53,419 nucleotides of DNA, from the NCBI GenBank assembly GCA_964504335.1, contig CAZDET010000034.1, forward strand, positions 1-53,419, read 5' to 3'. Positions 25,972 to 33,252 of the stretch are shown one piece after another. Within the stretch, counting starts at the first letter, position 1; the number at the start of each line of letters is the position of its first letter. The notes below the pieces were generated by a model. That model made no database searches. It was given only the letters and a program-made list of their open reading frames with translations, and was not told the origin of the DNA. Source of the DNA: CAZDET01 sp964504335 (GTDB taxonomy: Bacteria; Bacteroidota; Bacteroidia; Chitinophagales; Saprospiraceae). The translations under genes and the position numbers were made by a program.

Positions 25972-26796
25972 TTAATGATCCTCCAAATGCAAAATCATCA
26001 TTGGGATTTCGGCGTGTAAAACCATGGCTTTCGTCTGAGACTTATGGAAGAATGCCGACCAGAAGGGGCGGCGTTGTGTTACCATGACCGCCAGGTCAAT
26101 TGGATGTTCGTGCAGGTAGTTTTGCAGTCCTTCCGATACGGATTCGGCCTGGATTTCGGTAATATCGAATGCAAATTCCGGCTCCGGCCCTGCGAAAAGA
26201 GTTGCAAATAACCGCTCCCGTTCTCCGCGGTAAGAATCGCCGTCGTTGTCGTTGATGTGCAGGAAATGGACCCGTGCCCGAAACAGGTGATTGAATTCCA
26301 TGAACTGCAGCACCGTTTTTCGGCTGGTGGAAAGGTCGCTGCTCGCATACAGGATATGCCGGTATTCACTGAAGCTTGCCTCCGGTGGAACTAGCAAGAC
26401 CGGGCATTGTGCCCGCCGGCTTACTTCGGAACTGGTACTGCCGAACAGGCGTTCCAGCACGGTTCCATCGCCGGTGGTACTCATGATAATCAGATCGTAA
26501 TCGGCACTCCGCTGGGTGAGCTCATCAGCCGGGAAACCGAGCTGGACGGAGCTATTCAGAGATACCTTCTGGCTGGCAGAAGCCTCCTGTATGAAGCGCT
26601 GTAAGGAGGCTTCCCGGCTTTCCATCAACTCATTGACAGGCGGCAGCACGACTGCGTCCGGCGCAGTCTGAGGCGCAAAAATGTGTACTACATCGATCTC
26701 CGGCACCTCGAGGTATTCGGCAAACCGTTGTGCGTAGGTGAGTGCATTGGCCGCTAGTTCGCTGAAGTCGGTAGGTACTAAAATCCTTTGAATCAT
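25972..26796 (-). CDS. Tandem-domain universal stress protein
   Basis: Two Usp alpha/beta domains in one 274-aa chain. Domain 1 (1 to about 145) begins IQRILVPTDFSELAANALTY and ends with STTGDGTVLERLFGSTSSEV and CPVLLVPPEA, the ATP-binding-loop region; the spacing from the second Gly to the GS is 7 rather than the 9 of the textbook motif. Domain 2 (about 150-274) begins YRHILYASSDLSTSRKTVLQ and lacks the Gly-rich loop. Such doublets often act as stress or metabolic regulators. An ISAs1-derived element starts 68 nt upstream of its ATG, in the promoter area. Confidence 0.9.
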   Translation of the reverse strand: MIQRILVPTDFSELAANALTYAQRFAEYLEVPEIDVVHIFAPQTAPDAVVLPPVNELMESREASLQRFIQEASASQKVSLNSSVQLGFPADELTQRSADYDLIIMSTTGDGTVLERLFGSTSSEVSRRAQCPVLLVPPEASFSEYRHILYASSDLSTSRKTVLQFMEFNHLFRARVHFLHINDNDGDSYRGERERLFATLFAGPEPEFAFDITEIQAESVSEGLQNYLHEHPIDLAVMVTQRRPFWSAFFHKSQTKAMVLHAEIPMMILHLEDH

Positions 26797-26864
26797 TTCC
26801 AGGACCTTTTGCGGGGTAAGATATTACTTTTTCCCAGCCTTGGCGAATCCCTTCCTCTTTTACT

Positions 26865-26992
26865 AGGGCAAACACATCAAACTGGTCATAGGTGATGGAC
26901 CTTTTCAAGGTACTCCATATTCATGACCGCCTTGAAGCGGCGCTTTTTCTTGCTCAATTTCGAATCATTCTTGGCAATGATACGTTTGCCCT
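26865..26992 (-). mobile_element. 128-bp miniature element derived from an ISAs1-family IS
   Basis: Terminal inverted repeats AGGGCAAACACATCAA (left) and AGGGCAAACGTATCAT (right, read inward) bound 128 bp; ACT/AGT extends the symmetry one step outward. Read on the minus strand it ends with about 28 codons of a transposase C-terminus (KLSKKKRRFKAVMNMEYLEK, then VHHL and stop TGA), typical of ISAs1-family enzymes and nearly the same as in the larger copy at 31026. No target-site duplication is visible. Cannot encode a transposase; could only move in trans. Confidence 0.8.
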
Positions 26993-27051
26993 AGTTTTGA
27001 ATTGTCAAGACGTTAAGAAGATTTGCGACCTTGAGAGTGATTGCTAACTGC

Positions 27052-27762
27052 TCATTTATAAAAAATCGCTTGCACGATAGCTTCTCTCTTACTCCTACTA
27101 ATCGGTATTTTCTGCTGACCAATTGCCAATTGGTTGCCCTCAACGGAGTGTACATATTGTTTAGCAACAATAAAAGATTTATGTACTCGAATAAATTGGC
27201 CTTGGGGTAGGATGGCTTCTAAATTTTTCAAACTTTCCAGGGTGACGAAACCTCCTTCTTTGCAGACAAAGCGCACATACTCCTTCATGCCTTCCACGTA
27301 AAGAATGTCATCGTAATATAGTTTGACAATTTTGCCATCTACTTTTATTGAAAAAAAGTCTTTAGTGATTAAAGTAGAATTGATTGAAGTTGCTTGGATA
27401 GGCAACAACTGCTTGGCTTTGTTAATAGCTTGTAGGAATCGTTCAAAGGCAAAGGGTTTCAGTAGATAATCTACAGCATCCAACTCAAAGGCTTCCAGGG
27501 CATAGTCCGTGTAAGCAGTAGTAAAAATGGTCAAAGGTGGATGTTTTAAGGTTTTCAGGAGGTTGTTACCACTCAAAGTTGGCATTTGGATATCTAGAAA
27601 AAGTAAATCAATCTCTTCGCTTTGCAAAATGTCTACTGCTTCAATTGGGGATTTGGTTTTAGCAATGACCTCCAAACTAGGAACTTTTCTTACAAAAGTT
27701 TCCAGTAGATTCAAAGCTAAATATTCATCATCTACCAGCATGGTTTTTATAATTTGTGCCAT
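27052..27762 (-). CDS. LytTR-family response regulator
   Basis: Two-component response regulator of 236 aa. Receiver domain 1-120: TMLVDDEYLAL, phospho-acceptor D57 in LLFLDIQMP, Thr in IFTTAYTDYALEAF, and K102 in DYLLKPFAFERFL. LytTR DNA-binding domain about 137-233: IVKLYYDDILYVEGMKEYVR, SLKNLEAILPQGQFIRVHKS and KIPISRSKREAIVQAI. ATG overlaps the kinase TAA as TAATG. LytTR proteins bind direct repeats about 21 bp apart; matching 21-bp-spaced sites sit upstream of the kinase gene, suggesting autoregulation. AT-rich relative to flanking DNA. Confidence 0.95.
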   Translation of the reverse strand: MAQIIKTMLVDDEYLALNLLETFVRKVPSLEVIAKTKSPIEAVDILQSEEIDLLFLDIQMPTLSGNNLLKTLKHPPLTIFTTAYTDYALEAFELDAVDYLLKPFAFERFLQAINKAKQLLPIQATSINSTLITKDFFSIKVDGKIVKLYYDDILYVEGMKEYVRFVCKEGGFVTLESLKNLEAILPQGQFIRVHKSFIVAKQYVHSVEGNQLAIGQQKIPISRSKREAIVQAIFYK

Positions 27763-28778
27763 TATCTCCGTGTTTTTATCTTCAATTTGACTTCAAAGTA
27801 ATCAGGCATTTCTTGTATGTTTAATTCGTGTTGATGTTCATCACTGATTTTCAATCGTTTTTTTATATTCTCTAACCCGACGCCGCCTACTTGGTCCTTC
27901 TGCTTGTCAGCATCATTTTTAGTGTTCTTGGTCTGAAAATACAGCGTATCCTGCTCTAGATGTAGCCGAATTTTGATGAACGCATCAGCGTTTTCATTGA
28001 AGTCGCAGTGTTTGAAACAGTTTTCGACAATGGGAATCAAAATCATTGGTTCTATCTGCTGGTTGCTTATCTCGCCTTTCTTCTCAAAGCTGATATTCAA
28101 TGGATGCTCGCTTTTCATTTGGAATAGCTCAATGAAGGCTTCAATCTGTTCAATTTCATCCTTCAAAGCAACACTCTTGGCTTTACCTTCATAGACCACA
28201 TAACGCAATAAATCTGATAAACGCAAAACCATTTCTGCTGTTTTATCGGATTGGATGACGGCAAGGGAGTAGATATTGTTGAGTGTATTGAACAAAAAAT
28301 GAGGGTTAATCTGGGCGCGTAAGGCTTTTAATTCTGCCGCTCGTTGTTCGCTGATGATGGCTAGAGCTTGTTTTTCTCTCTCGTAACGATTAAAAAACAA
28401 TTGTGCTAAAATAGCCAAACCGAAAATGCTGGAGTTAGTGAGTAGTGCACCAAAGAAAAATACGGCATCACTATTGATGAGTTCTAAGTTCACCTCAAAG
28501 TTGGGAAATAACGCATTGCTTTCTGAGCGCAATAGTGTGATGAAAATAAATACTAAAGTTGCCCTCCATGCAAAGGCTACATACTGTCGCCGTTCTAAAT
28601 ATTTATCGACTAGATATGATATTGCATAGTACAAGCCTGCCATTGATAGGGTATTGACTAAAGCACGCAGGAGTCCTAGTTCAAGGGAGATGAATTGCCC
28701 GTAAACCAGCCAGCTAACAAAGAATAAGAATATCCAAAAGCTGAGATGTAACAGCCGTTCTAGCGTTTTCTGATTCAT
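27762..28778 (-). CDS. LytS/YehU-type sensor histidine kinase
   Basis: Membrane sensor kinase of 338 aa. Four transmembrane helices span about 8-130; then the His_kinase domain with phospho-acceptor H160 in INPHFLFNTLNNIYSL, the N-box IPIVENCFKH (E252/N253) and the G-box GGVGLENIKKRL (298-309). No separate periplasmic sensor domain, so the stimulus is probably sensed in the membrane. I chose the ATG at 28778; a GTG at 28805 would add 9 residues (DNLYFYC...) without extra homology. Stop overlaps the regulator's start. A promoter-like TTG-N17-AACATTTG lies 56 nt upstream of the ATG. Confidence 0.93.
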   Translation of the reverse strand: MNQKTLERLLHLSFWIFLFFVSWLVYGQFISLELGLLRALVNTLSMAGLYYAISYLVDKYLERRQYVAFAWRATLVFIFITLLRSESNALFPNFEVNLELINSDAVFFFGALLTNSSIFGLAILAQLFFNRYEREKQALAIISEQRAAELKALRAQINPHFLFNTLNNIYSLAVIQSDKTAEMVLRLSDLLRYVVYEGKAKSVALKDEIEQIEAFIELFQMKSEHPLNISFEKKGEISNQQIEPMILIPIVENCFKHCDFNENADAFIKIRLHLEQDTLYFQTKNTKNDADKQKDQVGGVGLENIKKRLKISDEHQHELNIQEMPDYFEVKLKIKTRR

Positions 28779-28833
28779 GCAATAAAAGTACAGATTATCA
28801 GACACTTATCAGTTCGATTTTCAACGAATGGGT

Positions 28834-28861
28834 CAAATGTTTCAACCATTGGTAAATGCAA
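28834..28861 (-). promoter_or_regulatory. Candidate promoter of the kinase-regulator operon
   Basis: On the minus strand TTG (28861-28859), 17-nt spacer, AACATTTG (28841-28834), differing from TAnnTTTG at one base. The predicted start of transcription is near 28827. One dyad copy (28844) falls inside the spacer, and the other two are centred about 47 and 68 nt upstream of that start, the usual place for an activator. Confidence 0.45.
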
Positions 28862-28900
28862 CTTCATTAACCACTGGTTGATTAATCCGAACCACTGGTT
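28844..28900. promoter_or_regulatory. Triple dyad operator AACCANTGGTT in the kinase/hydroxylase intergenic region
   Basis: Three copies: AACCATTGGTA (28844-28854, one mismatch), AACCACTGGTT (28869-28879) and AACCACTGGTT (28890-28900). The last two are identical, perfectly palindromic around a central base, and start 21 bp apart, two helical turns; the first is 25 bp away. LytTR regulators characteristically bind pairs of short sites with a 21-22 bp period, and a LytTR gene is in the adjacent operon. They lie between the kinase (minus) and hydroxylase (plus) genes, so may control both. Confidence 0.7.
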
Positions 28901-29002
28901 GAACAATTTTTGAAAGCCTTGCCTTTGCCCGTTTCTTTGCATCAACAAACGAACAGAAAAGGAATAACTATTCTCAACTAGTCATCAAAATGTAATAGAA
29001 TC

Positions 29003-29824
29003 ATGGAGGTATTAATCGAAAAATTTGGAATTGGAGGGGCATGGATAATGGGTACCTTACTGTTTTTCCTTCGCTACGTGCTTTTTGCTGGAGCGGCTTT
29101 CGGCATATTCTACGTGATTTGGAAGCAGCAATTTGCCCAGCGAAAAATACAAACCCGCTTTCCCAAGATACGACGCATCTGGTACGAAGTGGAGCATTCT
29201 TTTATTACGGCGACTGTTTTTATGTTCATAGTCATTGGTATTTATTATTTAAGAAAAGCGGGCTACACTCAAATCTACCTGGACATTGCAGACTATGGAT
29301 GGGGCTATTTGATTTTCTCTTTCTTATTCCTGACCATCCTCCACGATACCTATTTTTATTGGGCACATAGATTGATGCACCATCCTAAACTGTTCCGCTA
29401 TTTTCACAAGGTTCATCACATTTCTAATAATCCAACTCCTTGGGCATCATTCTCTTTTCATCCTCTTGAATCACTTGTGGAAATTGCAATCGTGCCGTTA
29501 GTTGTGCTAATTATACCTTTTCATCCTGTCGCATTGATTGCTTTTGGTACTTGGTCTTTGTTATTCAACGTATTGGGACACTTGGGTTATGAGTTATTTC
29601 CGAAAGGCTTTGTGCAGCATCGAATTTGGAAATGGATAAATACTTCGACTCATCATAACCTACACCATTCGCGCTCTAATTGTAACTACGGACTGTACTA
29701 CAACTTCTGGGATAGATGGATGGGAACAAATGCACCCGATTATGAGCAACAGTTTGAGCAAGTTGTCAATGTCAACAATCGAAGTACAAAACATTTAAAG
29801 AGCAATCATTCAATTTCAATATAA
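29003..29824 (+). CDS. Sterol desaturase / fatty acid hydroxylase superfamily membrane protein
   Basis: Integral-membrane di-iron oxygenase of 273 aa. Helices cover about 12-40, 65-85, 100-120 and 155-195. The histidine motifs are H114 (HDTYFYWAH), HRLMHH (122-127), HKVHH (135-139) and THHNLHHSR (216-224), the full superfamily set. Members hydroxylate or desaturate sterols, fatty acids, carotenoids or alkylglycerols; the substrate cannot be read, and a bacterial fatty-acid or carotenoid target is more likely than a sterol. Divergent from the LytTR kinase and possibly under the shared operator. Followed 13 nt later by a Spy-like gene. AT-rich. Confidence 0.9.
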   Translation: MEVLIEKFGIGGAWIMGTLLFFLRYVLFAGAAFGIFYVIWKQQFAQRKIQTRFPKIRRIWYEVEHSFITATVFMFIVIGIYYLRKAGYTQIYLDIADYGWGYLIFSFLFLTILHDTYFYWAHRLMHHPKLFRYFHKVHHISNNPTPWASFSFHPLESLVEIAIVPLVVLIIPFHPVALIAFGTWSLLFNVLGHLGYELFPKGFVQHRIWKWINTSTHHNLHHSRSNCNYGLYYNFWDRWMGTNAPDYEQQFEQVVNVNNRSTKHLKSNHSISI

Positions 29825-29837
29825 AATATATCGGATC

Positions 29838-30203
29838 ATGAAAGTAATTGTTTTACTATTTGGTGCCATGATAATTGGATCTGCCGGGTTTTCACAGACC
29901 TTGGAAAATCCAGGAACACCGGAGGAACGAGCAGCGAAGATAACCCTGCAAATGCAAGAGTGCATGCAATTAGATAGTGTACAGCTCCAACAAGTGGAAG
30001 CACTGAATTTGAAATACGCAAAAATTGCCCAAGAAAAGATCATTGACAAAGACCTGAGCAAATGGTCAATGTATCGGCAAGGTTCTAAGCTGAGTTCTGA
30101 AAAAGAACAGGAGCTGAAACCTCTTTTGAGTGCAACGCAGTGGGAGGCGTATGAACAGCTTAAAAAGCGACAAACCAGGAAGCTTTTGGGGTCGTTTTTT
30201 TAA
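29838..30203 (+). CDS. Small secreted Spy/CpxP-like helical protein
   Basis: 121 aa with a signal peptide (VIVLLFGAMIIGSAGFSQ). The mature part is all helical: RAAKITLQMQECMQLDSVQL, LNLKYAKIAQEK, and LKPLLSATQWEAYEQLKKRQ. A helix ending in L(S/T)xxQ repeated at both ends of the domain is the pattern of Spy/CpxP-type periplasmic chaperones; the Bacteroidota versions are divergent, so the link is moderate. Lies 13 nt after the hydroxylase gene, likely the same transcript. Confidence 0.72.
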   Translation: MKVIVLLFGAMIIGSAGFSQTLENPGTPEERAAKITLQMQECMQLDSVQLQQVEALNLKYAKIAQEKIIDKDLSKWSMYRQGSKLSSEKEQELKPLLSATQWEAYEQLKKRQTRKLLGSFF

Positions 30204-30295
30204 AGTTGCCTGACAAGCTGCTATTCGGTTTGTAATCCATTGAAAATCAGAATTTAAACTTTATTATTTTTCAATTTTTCAAAATCCTTTTTATT

Positions 30296-30805
30296 ATGAA
30301 AAACATTTTTTTCATCCTGGCTTTTATTGCCACTACTTTTGTAGCACAAGCTCAAGTTGGTGTAACCATTCAAGCGATTGACGCTGACGATGTACCTGCG
30401 GCTGTGATTAGCAGCCAAGCGACTTATTTTCCAGGCGTAAATGTCAATGTGTGGGAGCAGCAAATTGCAAAAGGTCAAAGTAAGTCTGCCAATCGCTACA
30501 TTGCCAATTTCCAAAACAACAGTCAGAAGGCAAGAGCAAGATACTACCCAAGTGGCGTGGGTACCACTGCGACCACCTACTACAGTAGTTCACAACTACC
30601 AGCAGAAATCCAAGAGGCTGCGGCTACCAATTACGATGGTTATACACTGAATAGTGGAGAACAGATTGTAGCACTACCAACAAACGACATTTACTATCGT
30701 CTAAGATTGAGAAAAGGGGCACAAAAGTTGGTAGTATACACGGACCAAAACGGGAATGAAGTTTCATTAGATGAGTTGCCCGAAGTAATGAAGAAGGACC
30801 AATAA
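30296..30805 (+). CDS. Secreted PepSY-like (BLIP-type) domain protein
   Basis: 169 aa with a signal peptide ending FVAQAQ. Two PepSY-like repeats are visible: DVPAAVISSQATYFPGVNVN with RYIANFQNNSQKARARYY, and LPAEIQEAAATNYDGYTLNS with IYYRLRLRKGAQKLVVYTDQ then GNEVSLDELP. The alternation of (L/V)P-x-x-(V/I) followed by an aromatic-rich hairpin is typical of this periplasmic family in Bacteroidota. Biological role unknown. It is the last gene of the AT-rich block and is followed by a strong hairpin. Confidence 0.78.
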   Translation: MKNIFFILAFIATTFVAQAQVGVTIQAIDADDVPAAVISSQATYFPGVNVNVWEQQIAKGQSKSANRYIANFQNNSQKARARYYPSGVGTTATTYYSSSQLPAEIQEAAATNYDGYTLNSGEQIVALPTNDIYYRLRLRKGAQKLVVYTDQNGNEVSLDELPEVMKKDQ

Positions 30806-30815
30806 AACGACCGTT

Positions 30816-30848
30816 CCATCACCTCGCATGAGGTGGTGGACTTTTCGT
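30816..30848 (+). terminator. Rho-independent terminator after the PepSY-like gene
   Basis: CCATCACCTC (30816-30825) and GAGGTGGTGG (30830-30839) form a 10-bp stem with one G-T pair around a GCAT tetraloop, followed by ACTTTTCGTAT. Located 11 nt after the stop codon. Confidence 0.75.
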
Positions 30849-30859
30849 ATTTATGAATT

Positions 30860-31016
30860 AGAGATGCTATGTTAACATCTCTTGCTCGAAGTTTTTTCTT
30901 AGAGAGGCAAGAAGCTTTTGGTTTGCTTTTGCCTCTCTACCTTATTTTAAACCAGTTCAGGAAAAAGATTTTTCGAGGGGAGTTTTTTTATGCCAATAGA
31001 CGTAACTCTTCCCCTC
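30860..31016. other. Cluster of three hairpins in noncoding DNA next to the IS remnant
   Basis: Three inverted repeats follow one another: AGAGATG/CATCTCT (30860-30866 with 30876-30882), AGAGAGGCAA/TTGCCTCTCT (30901-30910 with 30929-30938, extended inside by AAGC/GCTT) and GAGGGGA/TCCCCTC (30975-30981 with 31010-31016). The middle one gives about 14 bp with a single bulge and a 9-nt loop. No reading frame is supported here. Together with the terminator at 30816 and the IS remnant this accounts for the gene-free stretch 30806-31591. May be stacked terminators or a structured RNA. Confidence 0.6.
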
Positions 31017-31025
31017 TATCCATAT

Positions 31026-31516
31026 AGGGCAAACGCATCAAACGGGTCATAGGTGAAAGGCCTTTTCAAGGTACTTCACATTCATGCCCGCTTTGAGGCG
31101 GCGCTTTTTCTTACTCAATTTCGAATTATCCTTGGCGATTCGACGTAGCGCCATCTTGCGCAAGATTCTCTAGTTTTGGGTATATTCTTGCTACGAGCCT
31201 GACTGGTATCTTTCGAAAAGGGCATGTCTAAATGCCAATGTAACTGGTTTTCAGTACTCAGTGACTGCGCATGAATGGGTTGAACTTACCGGCATTGATA
31301 TCGATGCAACTGCTGTTCGGTAGTTACCTCTCCCAATAGCCAAGTAACTTCGATAAAGTCTTCGCCATTGGACAGCAACGTGCATAAACCGATGAAGAGG
31401 ATGTCGGACAAGCGGTGGCAGCAACGCCTCCTGACTCAGGGATCGGCTACCGTGGCGAAAATGGTGTGGATACCGTTAGTATGTTGCTTAAATTAAGCAA
31501 TTGATACGTTTGCCCT
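31026..31516 (-). mobile_element. Decayed, internally deleted ISAs1-family insertion sequence
   Basis: Inverted ends AGGGCAAACGCATCAA and (read inward from the right) AGGGCAAACGTATCAA, 15 of 16 identical, bound 491 bp. An intact ISAs1 element is about 1.2-1.4 kb, so roughly two thirds is missing. The minus strand keeps pieces of both ends of a transposase gene. The left end and first 90 bp closely match the 128-bp element at 26865. No convincing target-site duplication. It lies 75 nt upstream of pgi. Confidence 0.85.
31049..31485 (-). pseudogene. ISAs1-family transposase remnant
   Basis: Reading the minus strand, an N-terminal piece gives ADP-stop-VRRRCCHRLSDILFIGL then CTLLSNGEDFIEV (31346-31441), equivalent to the DPR...H.L.DIL...C..L.G.EDF region of DDE_Tnp_1-associated N-termini, with TGA (31436-31438) in place of the expected Arg codon. 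After a gap the C-terminal piece reads ENQLHWHLDMPFSKDTSQAR, then in another frame ILRKMALRRIAKD and KLSKKKRRLKAGMNVKYLEK to the final stop. The HW.LDV.F.ED.S.AR block is the classic ISAs1 motif near the catalytic Glu. The middle, with the first catalytic Asp residues, is deleted. Non-functional. Confidence 0.82.
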
Positions 31517-31591
31517 ATTCTTTTACTGTCACTCGGGCTAAACCTCCAACCAGTCAATGGGTTTGGTCCAATAGAACAAAATAGTCAAGGC

Positions 31592-33244
31592 ATGCTCAAA
31601 ACGCAAAACCCAACGGAAACCACCGCCTGGAAAGAACTTGCCGTCCACTATGACGACATGCAGCACCGGCACATGAAAGATCTGTTTGCCCAGGATCCCC
31701 ATCGATTCGATCATTTCCACCTGCGCTTCGAGGATTTGGTCGTCGATTTCAGTAAAAATATCATCACTGCAGAAACACTGCAACTGCTGTATCATTTGGC
31801 GGAAGCGTGCTCGGTGAAAGAAGCCACGGAGCAGATGTTTACCGGTACTCCCATCAATCAGACGGAAAACCGGGCCGTCCTACACGTCGCCTTACGCAAC
31901 CGCTCGAACGCGCCCATCGCAGTAGATGGGAATAACATTATGCCCGAGGTAAATGAGGTACTGGACCGCCTGGAGCAATTCTGCGAGCGCTTGCACAGCG
32001 GGGAATTCAGCGGCTATACGGGTAAGCGAATCACCCAGGTGGTCAATATCGGAATCGGGGGTTCTGACCTGGGGCCGGTTATGGTAACCGAGGCACTTCG
32101 GCCCTACTGGATAGAGGGAATGGAGGTGTATTTCGTGTCGAATATCGATGGCACGCACCTCAGCGAAGTGCTAAAGCAAGTTGACCCGGAAACCACCCTG
32201 TTTATTATTTCTTCCAAGTCGTTCACGACGCAGGAAACCATGACCAACGCCCGCTCTGCCCGTTCCTGGTTTTTGGAGCACGCCAAAAGCGAAGCTGCCG
32301 TGGAGCAGCATTTCGTAGCGGTGTCGACCAATGCCGAGGGGGTTCGCGCATTTGGGATCGATACAAATAATATGTTTGGTTTTTGGGATTGGGTTGGCGG
32401 TCGTTACTCCCTGAGTTCGGCAATTGGGTTGAGTATTGCCTGCACCATCGGGTTCGATCGATTCGTTGAAATCCTAGAAGGAATGCATGCGATGGACAAT
32501 CATTTTCGCACGGCCCCCCTGGCTGAAAATATTCCGGCCACCCTCGCCCTGATTGGCATCTGGTACAATAATTTCTTTGGTGCCGAAACAGAAGCGATTC
32601 TGCCCTACGATCAATACCTGCATCGATTTCCGGCTTATTTTCAGCAGGGAAACATGGAAAGTAACGGCAAGCGCGTCGATCGCTCTGGGGAGGTGGTTGC
32701 GTACCAAACCGGGCCGATCCTGTGGGGAGAACCCGGCACTAATGGGCAACACGCGTTTTATCAGCTCATTCATCAGGGTACCAAGCTGATCCCCTGCGAT
32801 TTTATCGCGCCGGCGATCAGTCACAACCCGTTGGGTGATCATCATCCCATTTTGTTGTCTAATTTTTTCGCCCAGACCGAGGCGCTCATGATGGGGAAAA
32901 CTGCTAGCGAAGTGGAAGCAGAACTCCGCAAAACCGGAATGGAAGAGCACGCGATTGCGGAATTAATTCCCTACAAGGTATTTTCCGGAAATCGCCCCAC
33001 CAACAGCCTGCTTCTCAAACAGATCACGCCGCGAAGCCTCGGCAGTCTGATCGCGCTGTACGAGCATAAAATATTTGTGCAAGGAGTGATCTGGAACATC
33101 TTCAGTTTCGACCAGTGGGGGGTCGAACTCGGCAAACAACTGGCCAAGAATATTCTCCCGGAATTGGACGATGATCAGCCCGTCGATACGCACGATAGCT
33201 CTACCAACGGACTGATCAATCTGTACAAGGAGATGCGGAAATAG
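31592..33244 (+). CDS. pgi: Glucose-6-phosphate isomerase
   Basis: Interconverts glucose-6-phosphate and fructose-6-phosphate in glycolysis. The 550 residues carry PGI signatures: VVNIGIGGSDLGPVMVTEAL, ISSKSFTTQETMTNA (phosphate-binding), FWDWVGGRYSLSSAIGLSI, E356 in GNMESNGKRVDRSG, the catalytic His in GTNGQHAFYQLIHQGT, and the Lys in FDQWGVELGKQLAK. The length is the long bacterial/eukaryotic form. The start is 75 nt from the IS remnant, so its promoter lies partly in or just after the remnant; GC content returns to about 58% here. Ends 8 nt from the convergent head-GIN gene. Confidence 0.96.
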   Translation: MLKTQNPTETTAWKELAVHYDDMQHRHMKDLFAQDPHRFDHFHLRFEDLVVDFSKNIITAETLQLLYHLAEACSVKEATEQMFTGTPINQTENRAVLHVALRNRSNAPIAVDGNNIMPEVNEVLDRLEQFCERLHSGEFSGYTGKRITQVVNIGIGGSDLGPVMVTEALRPYWIEGMEVYFVSNIDGTHLSEVLKQVDPETTLFIISSKSFTTQETMTNARSARSWFLEHAKSEAAVEQHFVAVSTNAEGVRAFGIDTNNMFGFWDWVGGRYSLSSAIGLSIACTIGFDRFVEILEGMHAMDNHFRTAPLAENIPATLALIGIWYNNFFGAETEAILPYDQYLHRFPAYFQQGNMESNGKRVDRSGEVVAYQTGPILWGEPGTNGQHAFYQLIHQGTKLIPCDFIAPAISHNPLGDHHPILLSNFFAQTEALMMGKTASEVEAELRKTGMEEHAIAELIPYKVFSGNRPTNSLLLKQITPRSLGSLIALYEHKIFVQGVIWNIFSFDQWGVELGKQLAKNILPELDDDQPVDTHDSSTNGLINLYKEMRK

Positions 33245-33252
33245 GTAGGCAA

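Noticed and set aside
30254..30514. A minus-strand 86-codon frame opposite the PepSY-like gene
   Set aside because: It is antisense to a gene with a good signal peptide and domain pattern, and its end is low-complexity Asn/Lys.
26865..31516. A true composite transposon
   Set aside because: Both bounding elements are deleted, no flanking target duplication was seen, and no intact transposase is present; at most the remains of one.
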